Below are positions 24,284 to 30,916 of a stretch of DNA of 44,014 nucleotides, piece by piece; the first letter of the stretch is position 1, and each line of letters opens with the position of its first letter. The stretch is taken from positions 1 through 44,014 of IMG/VR virus record IMGVR_UViG_3300035698_004334. One strand, given 5' to 3'. The notes beneath the pieces were generated by a model. The model was given only the letters and a program-made list of their open reading frames with translations. It did not search any database and was not told where the DNA came from. The stretch is from a virus. Made by a program: the position numbers and the translations under genes.

Positions 24284-24312
24284 AGTATATGATAACTTAG
24301 CTTGCAGGTCAA
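24284..24312 (-). promoter_or_regulatory. Early promoter of the long RNA
   Basis: TTGACC, 17 nt, TATACT on the minus strand, at the upstream edge of the gene-free region. Confidence 0.65.
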
Positions 24313-24340
24313 TTACTTTCTTTGAAAAGTTAATTTTTTC

Positions 24341-24616
24341 TCAGGTAGCAAATTTCAATGTTGCAAGAAAATGGTCATCAGTATTTCTAAAAATAATTCC
24401 GGTCGGAACAAACATATACTCGCCGCCACAATTCTCCATCAACCAATTTAAGATCATGGCTGCTTTTTCCGGTGATTGCAGCATTATCCGTTCCATCTTC
24501 ACTAAATGGCTTCCTTTTGGAAATTCATCATTTAGGTCTGAAATCATCCAATCCATGGATTGATACAACTGGTTGATGAATTCACGCTGTAATACAATGT
24601 TCGTCGGGTCATTCAT
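24341..24616 (-). CDS. Hypothetical protein
   Basis: A 91-residue protein from the ATG at 24616 (MNDPTNIVLQREFINQLYQS); the longer frame reads through tRNA-Gly. It is helical with a C-terminal beta segment (EYMFVPTGIIFRN). It lies between tRNA-Gly(GCC) and the promoter of the long RNA. Confidence 0.65.
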   Translation of the reverse strand: MNDPTNIVLQREFINQLYQSMDWMISDLNDEFPKGSHLVKMERIMLQSPEKAAMILNWLMENCGGEYMFVPTGIIFRNTDDHFLATLKFAT

Positions 24617-24636
24617 TTTATACTTCTCTTGTAAAT

Positions 24637-24709
24637 GGAGCAGATAGTGAGAATCGAACTCACCTCCTTTGATTGGCAACCAAAAATAATACCAATATAC
24701 TATATCTGC
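24637..24709 (-). tRNA. tRNA-Gly(GCC)
   Basis: Acceptor GCAGATA/TATCTGC, anticodon loop TTGCCAA, T loop TTCGATT, U73 as expected for Gly, and encoded CCA. Confidence 0.9.
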
Positions 24710-24722
24710 ATGTTAATTAACG

Positions 24723-25283
24723 TTAGAGGAACCAGCTGGCAATGCTATCGAGAATGGTTTTCTTAGGTTGATCAAATGGATCCACTTTCTTCTTAGGCTT
24801 AGGTAGGGCCACTTTCATCTTCGGCGGAGTCGGTGTCTTCTTAGGCGGAGCCGGGCGATCTACGGAGATGTATTCGCTAATCTTGTCGAATAAGTATTCT
24901 TCTGCATGGTCTGATCCATGCAGCTCGACTCGCAAGGCATCCTCGCCGTCGAACACTTCAGGATCATTGATAACTTCATATTGTAACAGGCTAATATCAC
25001 TAGGATGGTTAGCTATATACTGCAAAAGCCAAAAATGTATTTGTACCGAGTCTTGGTTTTGCAATCGTGTATTTAGATAGAACCCATACCTGTTAGTTAA
25101 TGTATTCATCTTGTTTGGACGATACAATATCTTTTGGTTACCCTTGTCTTGAAATAACGCATCTTTTATTTTTACGTCTCGGTCACGGGCATATTGCTTT
25201 GCCTCTGCTACAGTATGCAGAATCATATCCGGATCAGTCTCGTCAAAGATGTCGAGCATCAAATTTTTAAATCGAGTATCCAT
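24723..25283 (-). CDS. Hypothetical protein with Pro/Lys linker
   Basis: A 186-residue protein: a folded domain (~1-135) followed by a Pro/Lys-rich linker (PAPPKKTPTPPKMK) and a hydrophobic end (TILDSIASWFL). TTGACG, 17 nt, TAAATT upstream could be an early promoter. No family recognised. Confidence 0.7.
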   Translation of the reverse strand: MDTRFKNLMLDIFDETDPDMILHTVAEAKQYARDRDVKIKDALFQDKGNQKILYRPNKMNTLTNRYGFYLNTRLQNQDSVQIHFWLLQYIANHPSDISLLQYEVINDPEVFDGEDALRVELHGSDHAEEYLFDKISEYISVDRPAPPKKTPTPPKMKVALPKPKKKVDPFDQPKKTILDSIASWFL

Positions 25284-25320
25284 TTGTCTAATTTACTATC
25301 TTGTATGGTCCGCGTCAAGC

Positions 25321-25653
25321 TTAAATTTTAATTGATATGAGGTCAAAGATATGACTCGTTTTGGTAAACGTAACTGCAAATCGCGATGCCTTAAACGAAA
25401 GTCGTATTAAATCTAACTTAGCGTCATTTAGATATCTAGGCACAGAAAATTCGCTAATGTTATTCCTTTCGCAGTGCATATGATAATACAATCCTTTGGC
25501 CAATAAAAATTCTACTGGGCTGCTGGAAAAATGATAGATTGTTGACTTATTGTCTTGTCGTCCAAAATCTATAACTTCATCCGGGGCGACGCTAAAATCA
25601 AATGATTCAACAGCGACATCAAGCTGTCGCACATACTCCTGTAAATAACTCAT
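25321..25653 (-). CDS. Hypothetical protein
   Basis: A 110-residue protein (MSYLQEYVRQLDVAVESFDF) between tRNA-Leu(CAA) and 24723-25283. AAAGGTAACGC-ATG provides the ribosome binding site. No motif recognised. Confidence 0.65.
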   Translation of the reverse strand: MSYLQEYVRQLDVAVESFDFSVAPDEVIDFGRQDNKSTIYHFSSSPVEFLLAKGLYYHMHCERNNISEFSVPRYLNDAKLDLIRLSFKASRFAVTFTKTSHIFDLISIKI

Positions 25654-25675
25654 GCGTTACCTTTATACCTGTAAT

Positions 25676-25753
25676 TGGTGAGAAACCTCGGACTCGAACC
25701 GAGAAACTCGATATTTTGAGTATCGAAGGTATACCAATTCCCGTCAGTCTCTC
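25676..25753 (-). tRNA. tRNA-Leu(CAA) with short variable loop
   Basis: Acceptor GAGAGAC/GTTTCTC, anticodon arm CGATA-CTCAAAA-TATCG, T arm CTCGG-TTCGAGT-CCGAG and encoded CCA. The D region is Leu-like (AATTGGTATA) but the variable loop is only 5 nt (AGTTT), which is unusual for Leu. Confidence 0.8.
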
Positions 25754-25827
25754 TTTCTAAACATTGAAAGGTTATATTCGTTACCGTTTATTTCTACTAA
25801 TTTTCGCATCTTACTTATCTCAAAAAC

Positions 25828-25904
25828 TGGCCTGCTCGGTAGGATTCGAACCTACGACCTAGTGCTTAGAAGGCACTTGCTCTGTCCAGCTGAGCTACGA
25901 GCAG
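25828..25904 (-). tRNA. tRNA-Arg(UCU)
   Basis: Acceptor CTGCTCG/CGAGCAG, D arm GCTC/GAGC, anticodon loop CTTCTAA, standard T arm and encoded CCA. Confidence 0.95.
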
Positions 25905-25910
25905 ATAATT

Positions 25911-26249
25911 TTAATGTTCGGTCCGGCCATCCGGATCATGCCTTTTCAAAAATGATCCAATCGGGTCATCTACATAGTTATCAGTAGCTTCCTCGTCTTC
26001 ATCTCGAAAAATTCCATGGGCTTCGGCCTCTTCATCAGTCAATCGTTCTGACTTAGATAGCAAGTCGGCCATGTCATCAACAGAATCAAAAAACTCACCA
26101 ATTTGATCAATTAATTCCTGTTTTTCAGCTTCGGTCATATCAGTTTCATTAATTGACTGAAAGAAACTATCTGCAAAGATGATTGCAGGGACGTCACTGT
26201 TGTTGTCGTTGTTGTCGTCATCGTTGTCGCTGTTATCATTGTCGTTCAT
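25911..26249 (-). CDS. Small very acidic protein
   Basis: A 112-residue protein from the ATG at 26249, with AGGAG 7 nt upstream. The N-terminus is an Asp/Asn low-complexity tract; the middle (TEAEKQELIDQIGEFFDSVD) is helical. Net charge is strongly negative, as in DNA-mimic proteins, but that role is only a guess. It is flanked by tRNA-Arg(UCU) and tRNA-Thr(GGU). Confidence 0.65.
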   Translation of the reverse strand: MNDNDNSDNDDDNNDNNSDVPAIIFADSFFQSINETDMTEAEKQELIDQIGEFFDSVDDMADLLSKSERLTDEEAEAHGIFRDEDEEATDNYVDDPIGSFLKRHDPDGRTEH

Positions 26250-26262
26250 TGTCATGCTCCTG

Positions 26263-26337
26263 TGGTGCCGCTACTAGGAATCGAACCTAGGAATCATCTT
26301 TACCAAAGATGTATGTTACCATTATCATCATAGCGGC
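26263..26337 (-). tRNA. tRNA-Thr(GGU)
   Basis: Acceptor GCCGCTA/TAGCGGC, anticodon arm CATCT-TTGGTAA-AGATG, T loop TTCGATT, encoded CCA. Confidence 0.9.
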
Positions 26338-26354
26338 TCTTGTTACGTGCCTAG

Positions 26355-26384
26355 ATTATAGCATATAAACCTTGCTAATTGCAA
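26355..26384 (-). promoter_or_regulatory. Early promoter inside the tRNA region
   Basis: TTGCAA, 18 nt, TATAAT, upstream of tRNA-Thr(GGU). Confidence 0.6.
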
Positions 26385-26399
26385 GACTTTAATTAAGCT

Positions 26400-26479
26400 T
26401 GGTCCCGGCAGTTGGACTTGAACCAACTAAAAGACCCACCTTATGAGAGTGGCGCGTGAACCAGTTTCGCCTCACCGGG
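26400..26479 (-). tRNA. tRNA with CAU anticodon (elongator Met or Ile2)
   Basis: Acceptor CCCGGTG/TGCCGGG, anticodon arm CCACT-CTCATAA-GGTGG, encoded CCA. Whether C34 is modified to lysidine (Ile) cannot be read from sequence. Confidence 0.85.
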
Positions 26480-26501
26480 TTGTATTGCAGTAAGACCTTG
26501 C

Positions 26502-26693
26502 TTACCATTCTAGTTTATCACAGGTTAGATCTGGCCTTAACAAATAATGTTTCCTAGCCTTGTAAATAGAACATATAGCACGATATTCATTTGGTTTAAA
26601 ACAATATGCATAAGGATATCCGCTCTTATAATAGTAATAATCATAATCATCAAAATTATAATCTTCAGTTTTAGGCAGCTCTTGCCTTAACAC
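26502..26693 (-). CDS. Tyr-rich small protein, start uncertain
   Basis: From the GTG at 26693 the protein has 63 residues with a Tyr/Asp-rich part (NFDDYDYYYYKSGYPYAY). The same frame stays open upstream through plausible coding sequence (IRYIVPLEFATAFALALQGS) to an ATT at 26783 preceded by AAGGCGAG, just after the stop of 26793-27137. A 93-residue protein with an ATT start is therefore likely. Confidence 0.55.
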   Translation of the reverse strand: MLRQELPKTEDYNFDDYDYYYYKSGYPYAYCFKPNEYRAICSIYKARKHYLLRPDLTCDKLEW

Positions 26694-26792
26694 ATAACGT
26701 GTAAAAGAGGATCCCTGAAGGGCTAGTGCAAATGCTGTTGCAAACTCTAACGGTACTATATATCGTATCTTTGTTTCTTGAATATTCTCGCC

Positions 26793-27137
26793 TTATTCTC
26801 TTAGGTCCTCTAGTTGCTTGTCATACTGTTTCTTGCGTTCTTGTATTCTAGCTAACTGGTCTCTAAGAAGACGACGATGTTCTGGCGTAAGGTTAAGTTG
26901 TGTTAACTTTTCACGAATATCCAATTCTTCTTTGCCCAGCAAATAGTTTCGTTGGCCGATATAATCTTCTGATATCGTGATTAACGGCGTTAAATCATTG
27001 CTTAATACTACAGAAGGAAATCCTAATGATGTCCATCCTGCAATAATAGCTGCCGTAATACTTAGTGTGCTTGTTCCTATGCCTATCAAGATTGCGTACC
27101 TTTTTATAAAACTTCTTTGTGGTGTACTCTGTGCCAT
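26793..27137 (-). CDS. Membrane-anchored coiled-coil protein
   Basis: A 114-residue protein with an N-terminal membrane segment (AILIGIGTSTLSITAAIIAG, residues ~15-34) and a C-terminal charged coiled coil (residues ~68-114). The ATG is exactly 5 nt after CATAAATA (27143-27150), predicting a leaderless late mRNA. Possible spanin or membrane-tether role, not provable here. Confidence 0.7.
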   Translation of the reverse strand: MAQSTPQRSFIKRYAILIGIGTSTLSITAAIIAGWTSLGFPSVVLSNDLTPLITISEDYIGQRNYLLGKEELDIREKLTQLNLTPEHRRLLRDQLARIQERKKQYDKQLEDLRE

Positions 27138-27142
27138 GTTAG

Positions 27143-27150
27143 TATTTATG
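27143..27150 (-). promoter_or_regulatory. Late promoter predicted to give a leaderless mRNA
   Basis: CATAAATA-CTAAC-ATG, the same 5-nt spacing as at 5403 and 31503. Confidence 0.5.
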
Positions 27151-27151
27151 T

Positions 27152-27343
27152 TTACTTAATGATGAAGTTACACTCAGATAGCTCTTCCCGAAGAAGTTTA
27201 TCATCGGGGATCGTCTGAGGTATTCCGTACATTACATTTTGAATCACTCGTCTAGCAATTACTAAAGTCGAATCACCTAATCTCGACAGCGCAGATTCTG
27301 CAGCATGTTGATTTGGATTTTCAGTGTATCCATATATAATCAT
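27152..27343 (-). CDS. Small hypothetical protein
   Basis: A 63-residue protein (MIIYGYTENPNQHAAESALS) with a good AGGAGG-like site upstream (AAAGGAGGTTAAAG-ATG). No family recognised. Confidence 0.65.
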   Translation of the reverse strand: MIIYGYTENPNQHAAESALSRLGDSTLVIARRVIQNVMYGIPQTIPDDKLLREELSECNFIIK

Positions 27344-27365
27344 CTTTAACCTCCTTTCTTGTTAA

Positions 27366-27442
27366 TGGTGCGCTCTGGAGGACTCAAACCTCCGACCTAC
27401 GGATTAGGAATCCATCGCTCTATTCAGCTGAGCTAAGAGCGC
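27366..27442 (-). tRNA. tRNA-Arg(CCU)
   Basis: Acceptor GCGCTCT/AGAGCGC, D arm GCTC/GAGC, anticodon loop TTCCTAA, T loop TTTGAGT, encoded CCA. Confidence 0.95.
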
Positions 27443-27454
27443 GATAATTGTTTT

Positions 27455-27527
27455 TGGTGCCCCCGGGAAAAGTCGAATTTCCGTAAGCCGGCTTCGTAGA
27501 CCAGCCACCAGATCCGCTGGCGAGGGC
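27455..27527 (-). tRNA. tRNA-Arg(ACG) with short D arm
   Basis: Acceptor GCCCTCG/CGGGGGC, anticodon arm CTGGT-CTACGAA-GCCGG (A34, so inosine is needed to read CGC/CGA), T arm GGAAA-TTCGACT-TTTCC, encoded CCA. The D region (CCAG-CGGAT-CTGG) is about 3 nt shorter than normal. Confidence 0.8.
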
Positions 27528-27530
27528 ATA

Positions 27531-27629
27531 TTAATTGGGGGCTTGTTCTCCAAACAAGAACAGCCCAAGTATAAGACATAGGAACAGTAATAGTCCTAGG
27601 CTTGTGTAAAACTCAAAATCAAATTTCAT
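27531..27629 (-). CDS. 32-residue single-pass membrane peptide
   Basis: The ORF encodes MKFDFEFYTSLG then a Leu-rich membrane segment (LLLFLCLILGLFLFG) and EQAPN. TTGGAATCAG precedes the ATG. It fills the gap between tRNA-Arg(UCG) and tRNA-Arg(ACG). One of several tiny membrane peptides in the array. Confidence 0.6.
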   Translation of the reverse strand: MKFDFEFYTSLGLLLFLCLILGLFLFGEQAPN

Positions 27630-27645
27630 TTTCTGATTCCAAAAG

Positions 27646-27721
27646 TGGAGCCCCCGGAGGGATTCGAACCCCAACCCGCAGATTCGAAATCTGCTACTCT
27701 ATCCAGTTGAGCTACGAAGGC
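27646..27721 (-). tRNA. tRNA-Arg(UCG)
   Basis: Acceptor GCCTTCG/CGGGGGC, anticodon arm GCAGA-TTTCGAA-TCTGC, encoded CCA. The T stem has a weak outer pair. Confidence 0.9.
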
Positions 27722-27732
27722 ATTGTTGTTGT

Positions 27733-27906
27733 TTAATGTCGAGAACGATTGATAAGTTTTACACGGCCACACACTTTACATTTTTGTTTCCATGAAGACT
27801 TCCGGGCAACCGGAAACGAACTTGGATTCTCATACACATCAGCTTCGATCTTGTCGTAATCATCACCGAGTTCGTGTACACCTAAAAAGCACCAAAATTT
27901 TGTCAT
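27733..27906 (-). CDS. 57-residue protein with CxxC
   Basis: The ORF starts at 27906 (MTKFWCFLGVHELGDDYDK) with AGAGGTAGAG upstream and ends before tRNA-Arg(UCG). A CKVCGR half zinc site lies near residue 43 and a basic tail follows. No family recognised. Confidence 0.65.
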   Translation of the reverse strand: MTKFWCFLGVHELGDDYDKIEADVYENPSSFPVARKSSWKQKCKVCGRVKLINRSRH

Positions 27907-27937
27907 CTCTACCTCTAATCCTGTTCTTAGTAATTAG

Positions 27938-27977
27938 CAAAGGTGGTAGGATTCGAACCTACGACCTATAAAACAAT
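27938..27977 (-). pseudogene. 3' half of a split tRNA
   Basis: T arm GTAGG-TTCGAAT-CCTAC and acceptor strand CACCTTT, directly downstream of the CCA of tRNA-Trp. The D and anticodon arms are absent. A 5' half lies at 28672-28710, beyond the endonuclease; the two acceptor strands pair at 5 of 7 positions. Confidence 0.65.
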
Positions 27978-28051
27978 TGGCGAGGAAACAAGGAGTCAAA
28001 CCTTGGCCTTCAGTTTTGGAGACTGACGTGCTATCGTAACACTTTTTCCAC
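27978..28051 (-). tRNA. tRNA-Trp(CCA)
   Basis: Anticodon arm TCAGT-CTCCAAA-ACTGA, T loop TTTGACT, G73 and encoded CCA. The acceptor GTGGAAA/TTTCCTC has one T-T mismatch. Its first 21 nt overlap the last codons and the stop (TAG) of the homing endonuclease gene. Confidence 0.85.
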
Positions 28052-28642
28052 ATAATCCCAAGATAACTGTTTTTTATTCAGCAATAATATATTAACTTCA
28101 TGTTGCTCAGTCACCCATTCAATTTTTTGTTTATCTAGTTGTCTAACATAATCATTTTTTGGATCAAGATAAACATCGTAATCCATTAAATAAAAATCTG
28201 GATAATATCTTCTTTTTTGATTAGCGTCATCACAATATATAAGAGGTTCTGGTCTTATCCATTTTATATTATTTTTATCTAAATCAATAGCAAGTTCTAA
28301 TTCCCACGAAGATTCTAATAAATATCCGTTATAATGAGTTCTTTTAGATGCTGTATACCTATTTTTCATTTTTGTTGACATTATTTCAGATAATTTTTCT
28401 TTAGTTTCTTTCGAATGTTTTGATCCTTTTTTAAAACCTTTTTGTTTTTGTTTGCCTTTTTGAGACATTGATTGTTTCTTAACTCGCTCATCGGTGGCTG
28501 CTGTGAGTCCTTTGTTCCACGCAGTTTTCCCCGTCATTCCGTTTTTATATTTTCTATTAAGATTGCTCGGACAAGATCTTTCATGATTTTTATAGCTATT
28601 ATTATTTTTACATTCTTTATTACAATATTGACAAATAAGCAT
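28031..28642 (-). CDS. Homing endonuclease, NUMOD3 plus PD-(D/E)XK-type
   Basis: A 203-residue protein. N-terminal zinc finger (CQYCNKECKNNNSYKNH), then NUMOD3-like repeats (TAWNKGLTAATDERVKKQS and SKETKEKLSEIMSTKM), then a nuclease-like domain with WELELAIDLDKNNIKWIRPE, YYPDFYL and VYLDPKN (PD...D-x-K pattern). AGGAGATAAA-ATG and a late promoter precede it. It lies between the two halves of a broken tRNA and its 3' end is part of tRNA-Trp, so insertion into a tRNA locus is likely. Confidence 0.8.
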   Translation of the reverse strand: MLICQYCNKECKNNNSYKNHERSCPSNLNRKYKNGMTGKTAWNKGLTAATDERVKKQSMSQKGKQKQKGFKKGSKHSKETKEKLSEIMSTKMKNRYTASKRTHYNGYLLESSWELELAIDLDKNNIKWIRPEPLIYCDDANQKRRYYPDFYLMDYDVYLDPKNDYVRQLDKQKIEWVTEQHEVNILLLNKKQLSWDYVEKVLR

Positions 28643-28657
28643 TTTATCTCCTATGCT

Positions 28658-28665
28658 TATTTATC
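28658..28665 (-). promoter_or_regulatory. Late promoter of the homing endonuclease
   Basis: GATAAATA 15 nt before the ATG at 28642; T4 homing endonucleases are also often expressed late. Confidence 0.6.
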
Positions 28666-28671
28666 TTTTTC

Positions 28672-28710
28672 GTGTCAACACCGCTGCTCTGGCCTCTGAG
28701 CTACACCGAT
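28672..28710 (-). pseudogene. 5' half of a split tRNA
   Basis: Acceptor strand ATCGGTG, TA, D arm GCTC-AGAGGCCA-GAGC, A26 and the 5' side of the anticodon stem (GCGGT), then the sequence turns into the endonuclease promoter. The GAGCAGCGGT ending is like the region before the anticodon loop of many Trp tRNAs. Confidence 0.65.
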
Positions 28711-28725
28711 ATGTTTGTTAGTTTG

Positions 28726-28914
28726 TTAGTATAGTACGTCTTCATAGTCTATGTCAACCGTATTTTTCTCCGGCTTCCAATTTGATTGTGTATGACGAAG
28801 TGCTAAAAATTTTTCATGCTTTTCTACAACGCCCACCGGAGAACAAAGATGCTCTCGATTTGCCTTTACAAAGACTATATGATTCAATCCGTATTCTGCG
28901 CCGGCCGCGAGCAC
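28726..28914 (-). CDS. Hypothetical protein, in frame with the gene upstream
   Basis: 62 residues from a GTG at 28914 with AAGG 11 nt upstream. The same frame is open back to the TAG of 28939-29274, so readthrough would join the two. The start choice is therefore uncertain. Confidence 0.55.
   Translation of the reverse strand: MLAAGAEYGLNHIVFVKANREHLCSPVGVVEKHEKFLALRHTQSNWKPEKNTVDIDYEDVLY
28728..28757 (-). promoter_or_regulatory. Early promoter before the split tRNA
   Basis: TTGACA, 18 nt, TATACT, at the 3' end of 28726-28914, so a transcript would enter the tRNA 5' half 18 nt later. Confidence 0.6.
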
Positions 28915-28938
28915 CGTATGTGCTACCTTACTAACTGT

Positions 28939-29274
28939 CTATTGAACTTGGTCTACATAGACAGTGCCAATTGCACCGGCTTCTGCAAATGATTCTATAG
29001 TTGCAACCACCACTGGATCTAGTTTATTACATTTCTCGAGGTACAAAATAAGATCTTCTCGCGACTGGAAATTCCCAATACATCTTCCGTTCTTATCATG
29101 CAATTGGTTAGCAGCAAGAACCTCATCAATAAAACCTTCTAGTCCTAACAACGAATAGTCATTACCTCGATAGGAATATTCATTCGCGTCGACCATATAT
29201 TCGAACCTAGTCGGATGGCCATCCTTGGCCGCCTCGACCAATGTCATAAAGATCGCCATGTCAAACTTGTTCAT
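28939..29274 (-). CDS. Hypothetical protein ending in TAG
   Basis: A 111-residue protein (MNKFDMAIFMTLVEAAKDGH ... TVYVDQVQ). Helical; no motif recognised. The TAG is followed by 8 sense codons and the frame of 28726-28914. Confidence 0.68.
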   Translation of the reverse strand: MNKFDMAIFMTLVEAAKDGHPTRFEYMVDANEYSYRGNDYSLLGLEGFIDEVLAANQLHDKNGRCIGNFQSREDLILYLEKCNKLDPVVVATIESFAEAGAIGTVYVDQVQ

Positions 29275-29302
29275 ACCACGTACACCTCTGTGTAGTTAGA
29301 AA

Positions 29303-29389
29303 TGGTGCTGGAGACAGGATTCGAACCTGCGGGAGGATTGCCCTAACGGATTACAAAACCGCTGCCGTCGACCACTTGGCTACTCCAGC
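29303..29389 (-). tRNA. Class II tRNA with Thr anticodon (UGU), Ser-like body
   Basis: Acceptor GCTGGAG/CTCCAGC, anticodon loop TTTGTAA (UGU), A73, encoded CCA and a long variable arm (TAGGGCAATCCTCC). The 24 nt from U8 to the anticodon stem are identical to tRNA-Ser(GCU) at 41586. Thr tRNAs normally lack a long variable arm. Confidence 0.85.
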
Positions 29390-29403
29390 TAATTACTAAA
29401 ACA

Positions 29404-29431
29404 AGTATAGCATCGTGTGATGCTTAGTCAA
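29404..29431 (-). promoter_or_regulatory. Early promoter before the UGU tRNA
   Basis: TTGACT, 16 nt, TATACT, just inside the 3' end of 29424-30020. Confidence 0.6.
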
Positions 29432-30020
29432 TCATTCTTTCGAGTTTTCTAAATTTCATGTCCCATTCCTCTAGATTATTTAAGGTCTGTAACATGACTT
29501 GATGGCTGTAATCTTCAATTTTATTCAATACATCAATTCTAGAAACCGATTCTTTTACAGGTTTCTTTTCTTTGGGCGCAAGTAATTTGGGCGAAACTAC
29601 AAACGAAGATACCTTAGTAAAAGACTCTTGGATCTTTATCAATTCTTCTTCGGTTATTCCGGTTAATTCTTCAAGTTTCTCAATGTAACCTTCTGCATTG
29701 AACTCTGTTCTTGTTCGAGTTTCCCGTTTTCCCACTTTAAAAACTAATGACACAGTGTCAATTACACGAGTATAGACTTCGTCCGCGGCATCAAATATGT
29801 CGTCAACTGCATCTTTGGTGTCCTCTGATAATAGCAATTGTTCCTTGGCCAACATATCCTTGATTCGTTTAACTCTAGCAAATCTTCTACCAAGTGCTGT
29901 AAACTTAGCAGAACGGTGGCCTTTTAGAAATGCGGTTACAGAATCAATTACATCTGGTTCTGACTTCTTTTTTGGTTTCGCTACGTATGAAACGTCTGCG
30001 TCGTTCTTAATTCTTGGCAT
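29424..30020 (-). CDS. Hypothetical late protein
   Basis: A 198-residue, mostly helical, charged protein (MPRIKNDADVSYVAKPKKK). A late promoter (30046-30053) and AGGAG upstream suggest late expression and perhaps a virion role. No family recognised. Confidence 0.7.
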   Translation of the reverse strand: MPRIKNDADVSYVAKPKKKSEPDVIDSVTAFLKGHRSAKFTALGRRFARVKRIKDMLAKEQLLLSEDTKDAVDDIFDAADEVYTRVIDTVSLVFKVGKRETRTRTEFNAEGYIEKLEELTGITEEELIKIQESFTKVSSFVVSPKLLAPKEKKPVKESVSRIDVLNKIEDYSHQVMLQTLNNLEEWDMKFRKLERMID

Positions 30021-30045
30021 TTTGATATACTCCTATATATAAGAA

Positions 30046-30053
30046 TATTTATC
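30046..30053 (-). promoter_or_regulatory. Late promoter GATAAATA
   Basis: 25 nt before the ATG at 30020, followed by AGGAG. Confidence 0.6.
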
Positions 30054-30064
30054 AAATTGTAAAT

Positions 30065-30139
30065 TGGATGCCCCTCTAGGACTCGAACCTAGACATACCT
30101 GACTCAAAATCAGGCGCCCTACCATTAGGCGAAGGGGCA
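30065..30139 (-). tRNA. tRNA-Gln(UUG)
   Basis: Acceptor TGCCCCT/AGGGGCA (U1-A72 is typical of Gln), anticodon arm CCTGA-TTTTGAG-TCAGG, encoded CCA. Confidence 0.92.
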
Positions 30140-30153
30140 TTAAATTTACAATT

Positions 30154-30228
30154 TGGCTGTCTCGCCAGGACTCGAACCTGGATCTCATGATTCAGAGTCA
30201 CGCGATCTACCGATTAATCTACAAGACA
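30154..30228 (-). tRNA. tRNA-Gln(CUG)
   Basis: Acceptor TGTCTTG/CGAGACA with U1-A72, anticodon loop CTCTGAA, G73, encoded CCA. Confidence 0.92.
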
Positions 30229-30233
30229 AAAGA

Positions 30234-30312
30234 TGGTAAACGGGGAGGGAATTGAACCCTCGTCTGGGCGGTTTAAAAGACCGCTGGTATAGCCACCACT
30301 ACCGACCCGTCC
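30234..30312 (-). tRNA. tRNA-Lys(UUU)
   Basis: Acceptor GGACGGG/CCCGTTT, anticodon arm GCGGT-CTTTTAA-ACCGC, T loop TTCAATT, encoded CCA. Nearly identical to tRNA-Lys(CUU) at 31129, so the pair arose by duplication. Confidence 0.9.
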
Positions 30313-30324
30313 AAAATCTAAATA

Positions 30325-30621
30325 TTATTGGTCTTCGACTTTCATGCAGTTCGACCAGGTTACTGTTTTGTCAGTTGATACAGCAAGAGTCTCACGAAAG
30401 TTCTTTCGAAATTGCTTGCAATATTCTATTGTGGAAAACGTCCCGTTTGAGACTACTGCAATATCGCCTGGATTTCCTTCATTCCTCAATTTATAATCAA
30501 TACGCGAATGATCCCCGGAATCTAAAGATTCATGATTCGAAGGATTGATCAATGTTGGGGTCGTCGTCGGAAGGTCCGTTGTTGCTGTGCCGGCCAAAAT
30601 GACCAATAGATAAAATAGCAT
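30325..30621 (-). CDS. Small putative exported protein
   Basis: A 98-residue protein with a short hydrophobic N-terminus (MLFYLLVILAGTATT) that may be a signal peptide, and two cysteines (EYCKQ, SNCMK) that could form a disulfide. Function unknown. Confidence 0.65.
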   Translation of the reverse strand: MLFYLLVILAGTATTDLPTTTPTLINPSNHESLDSGDHSRIDYKLRNEGNPGDIAVVSNGTFSTIEYCKQFRKNFRETLAVSTDKTVTWSNCMKVEDQ

Positions 30622-30622
30622 G

Positions 30623-30853
30623 TTATTTAACTTTCTTTTTGTTCTTTTTTATAATAGGATTCTGTACTTCGTGTACCGTCCTAAGTGTTTTGAATTGCAT
30701 CGAAACTTGAATACGAACATCCTCTGGAGTTAGGTTATACACCCAAGCAATCGTGTCAAGGCCTTGAAAAGTAGCAAAATCTTTGTCGCCTTCGAGATAC
30801 TTGCGCATCATGTCTTCAGCAAGGATACCAGCAACCTCTACAAAGCGTTTCAT
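30623..30853 (-). CDS. Small hypothetical protein
   Basis: A 76-residue helical protein with a Lys-rich end (KKNKKKVK). TTGCTT, 17 nt, TACTAT near 30885 may be its early promoter. Confidence 0.66.
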   Translation of the reverse strand: MKRFVEVAGILAEDMMRKYLEGDKDFATFQGLDTIAWVYNLTPEDVRIQVSMQFKTLRTVHEVQNPIIKKNKKKVK

Positions 30854-30916
30854 GTTTTACCCTTCCAAGTTGTTATTACTTATATAGTACAACATCGTAG
30901 TAGGCAAAGCAAGAAA

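Noticed and set aside
27455-27527. Amber suppressor tRNA (CUA anticodon)
   Set aside because: A first reading of the loop gave CUA, but the stem then has a G-A mismatch and C37. The loop CTACGAA with stem CTGGT/GCCGG fits tRNA-Arg(ACG) fully.
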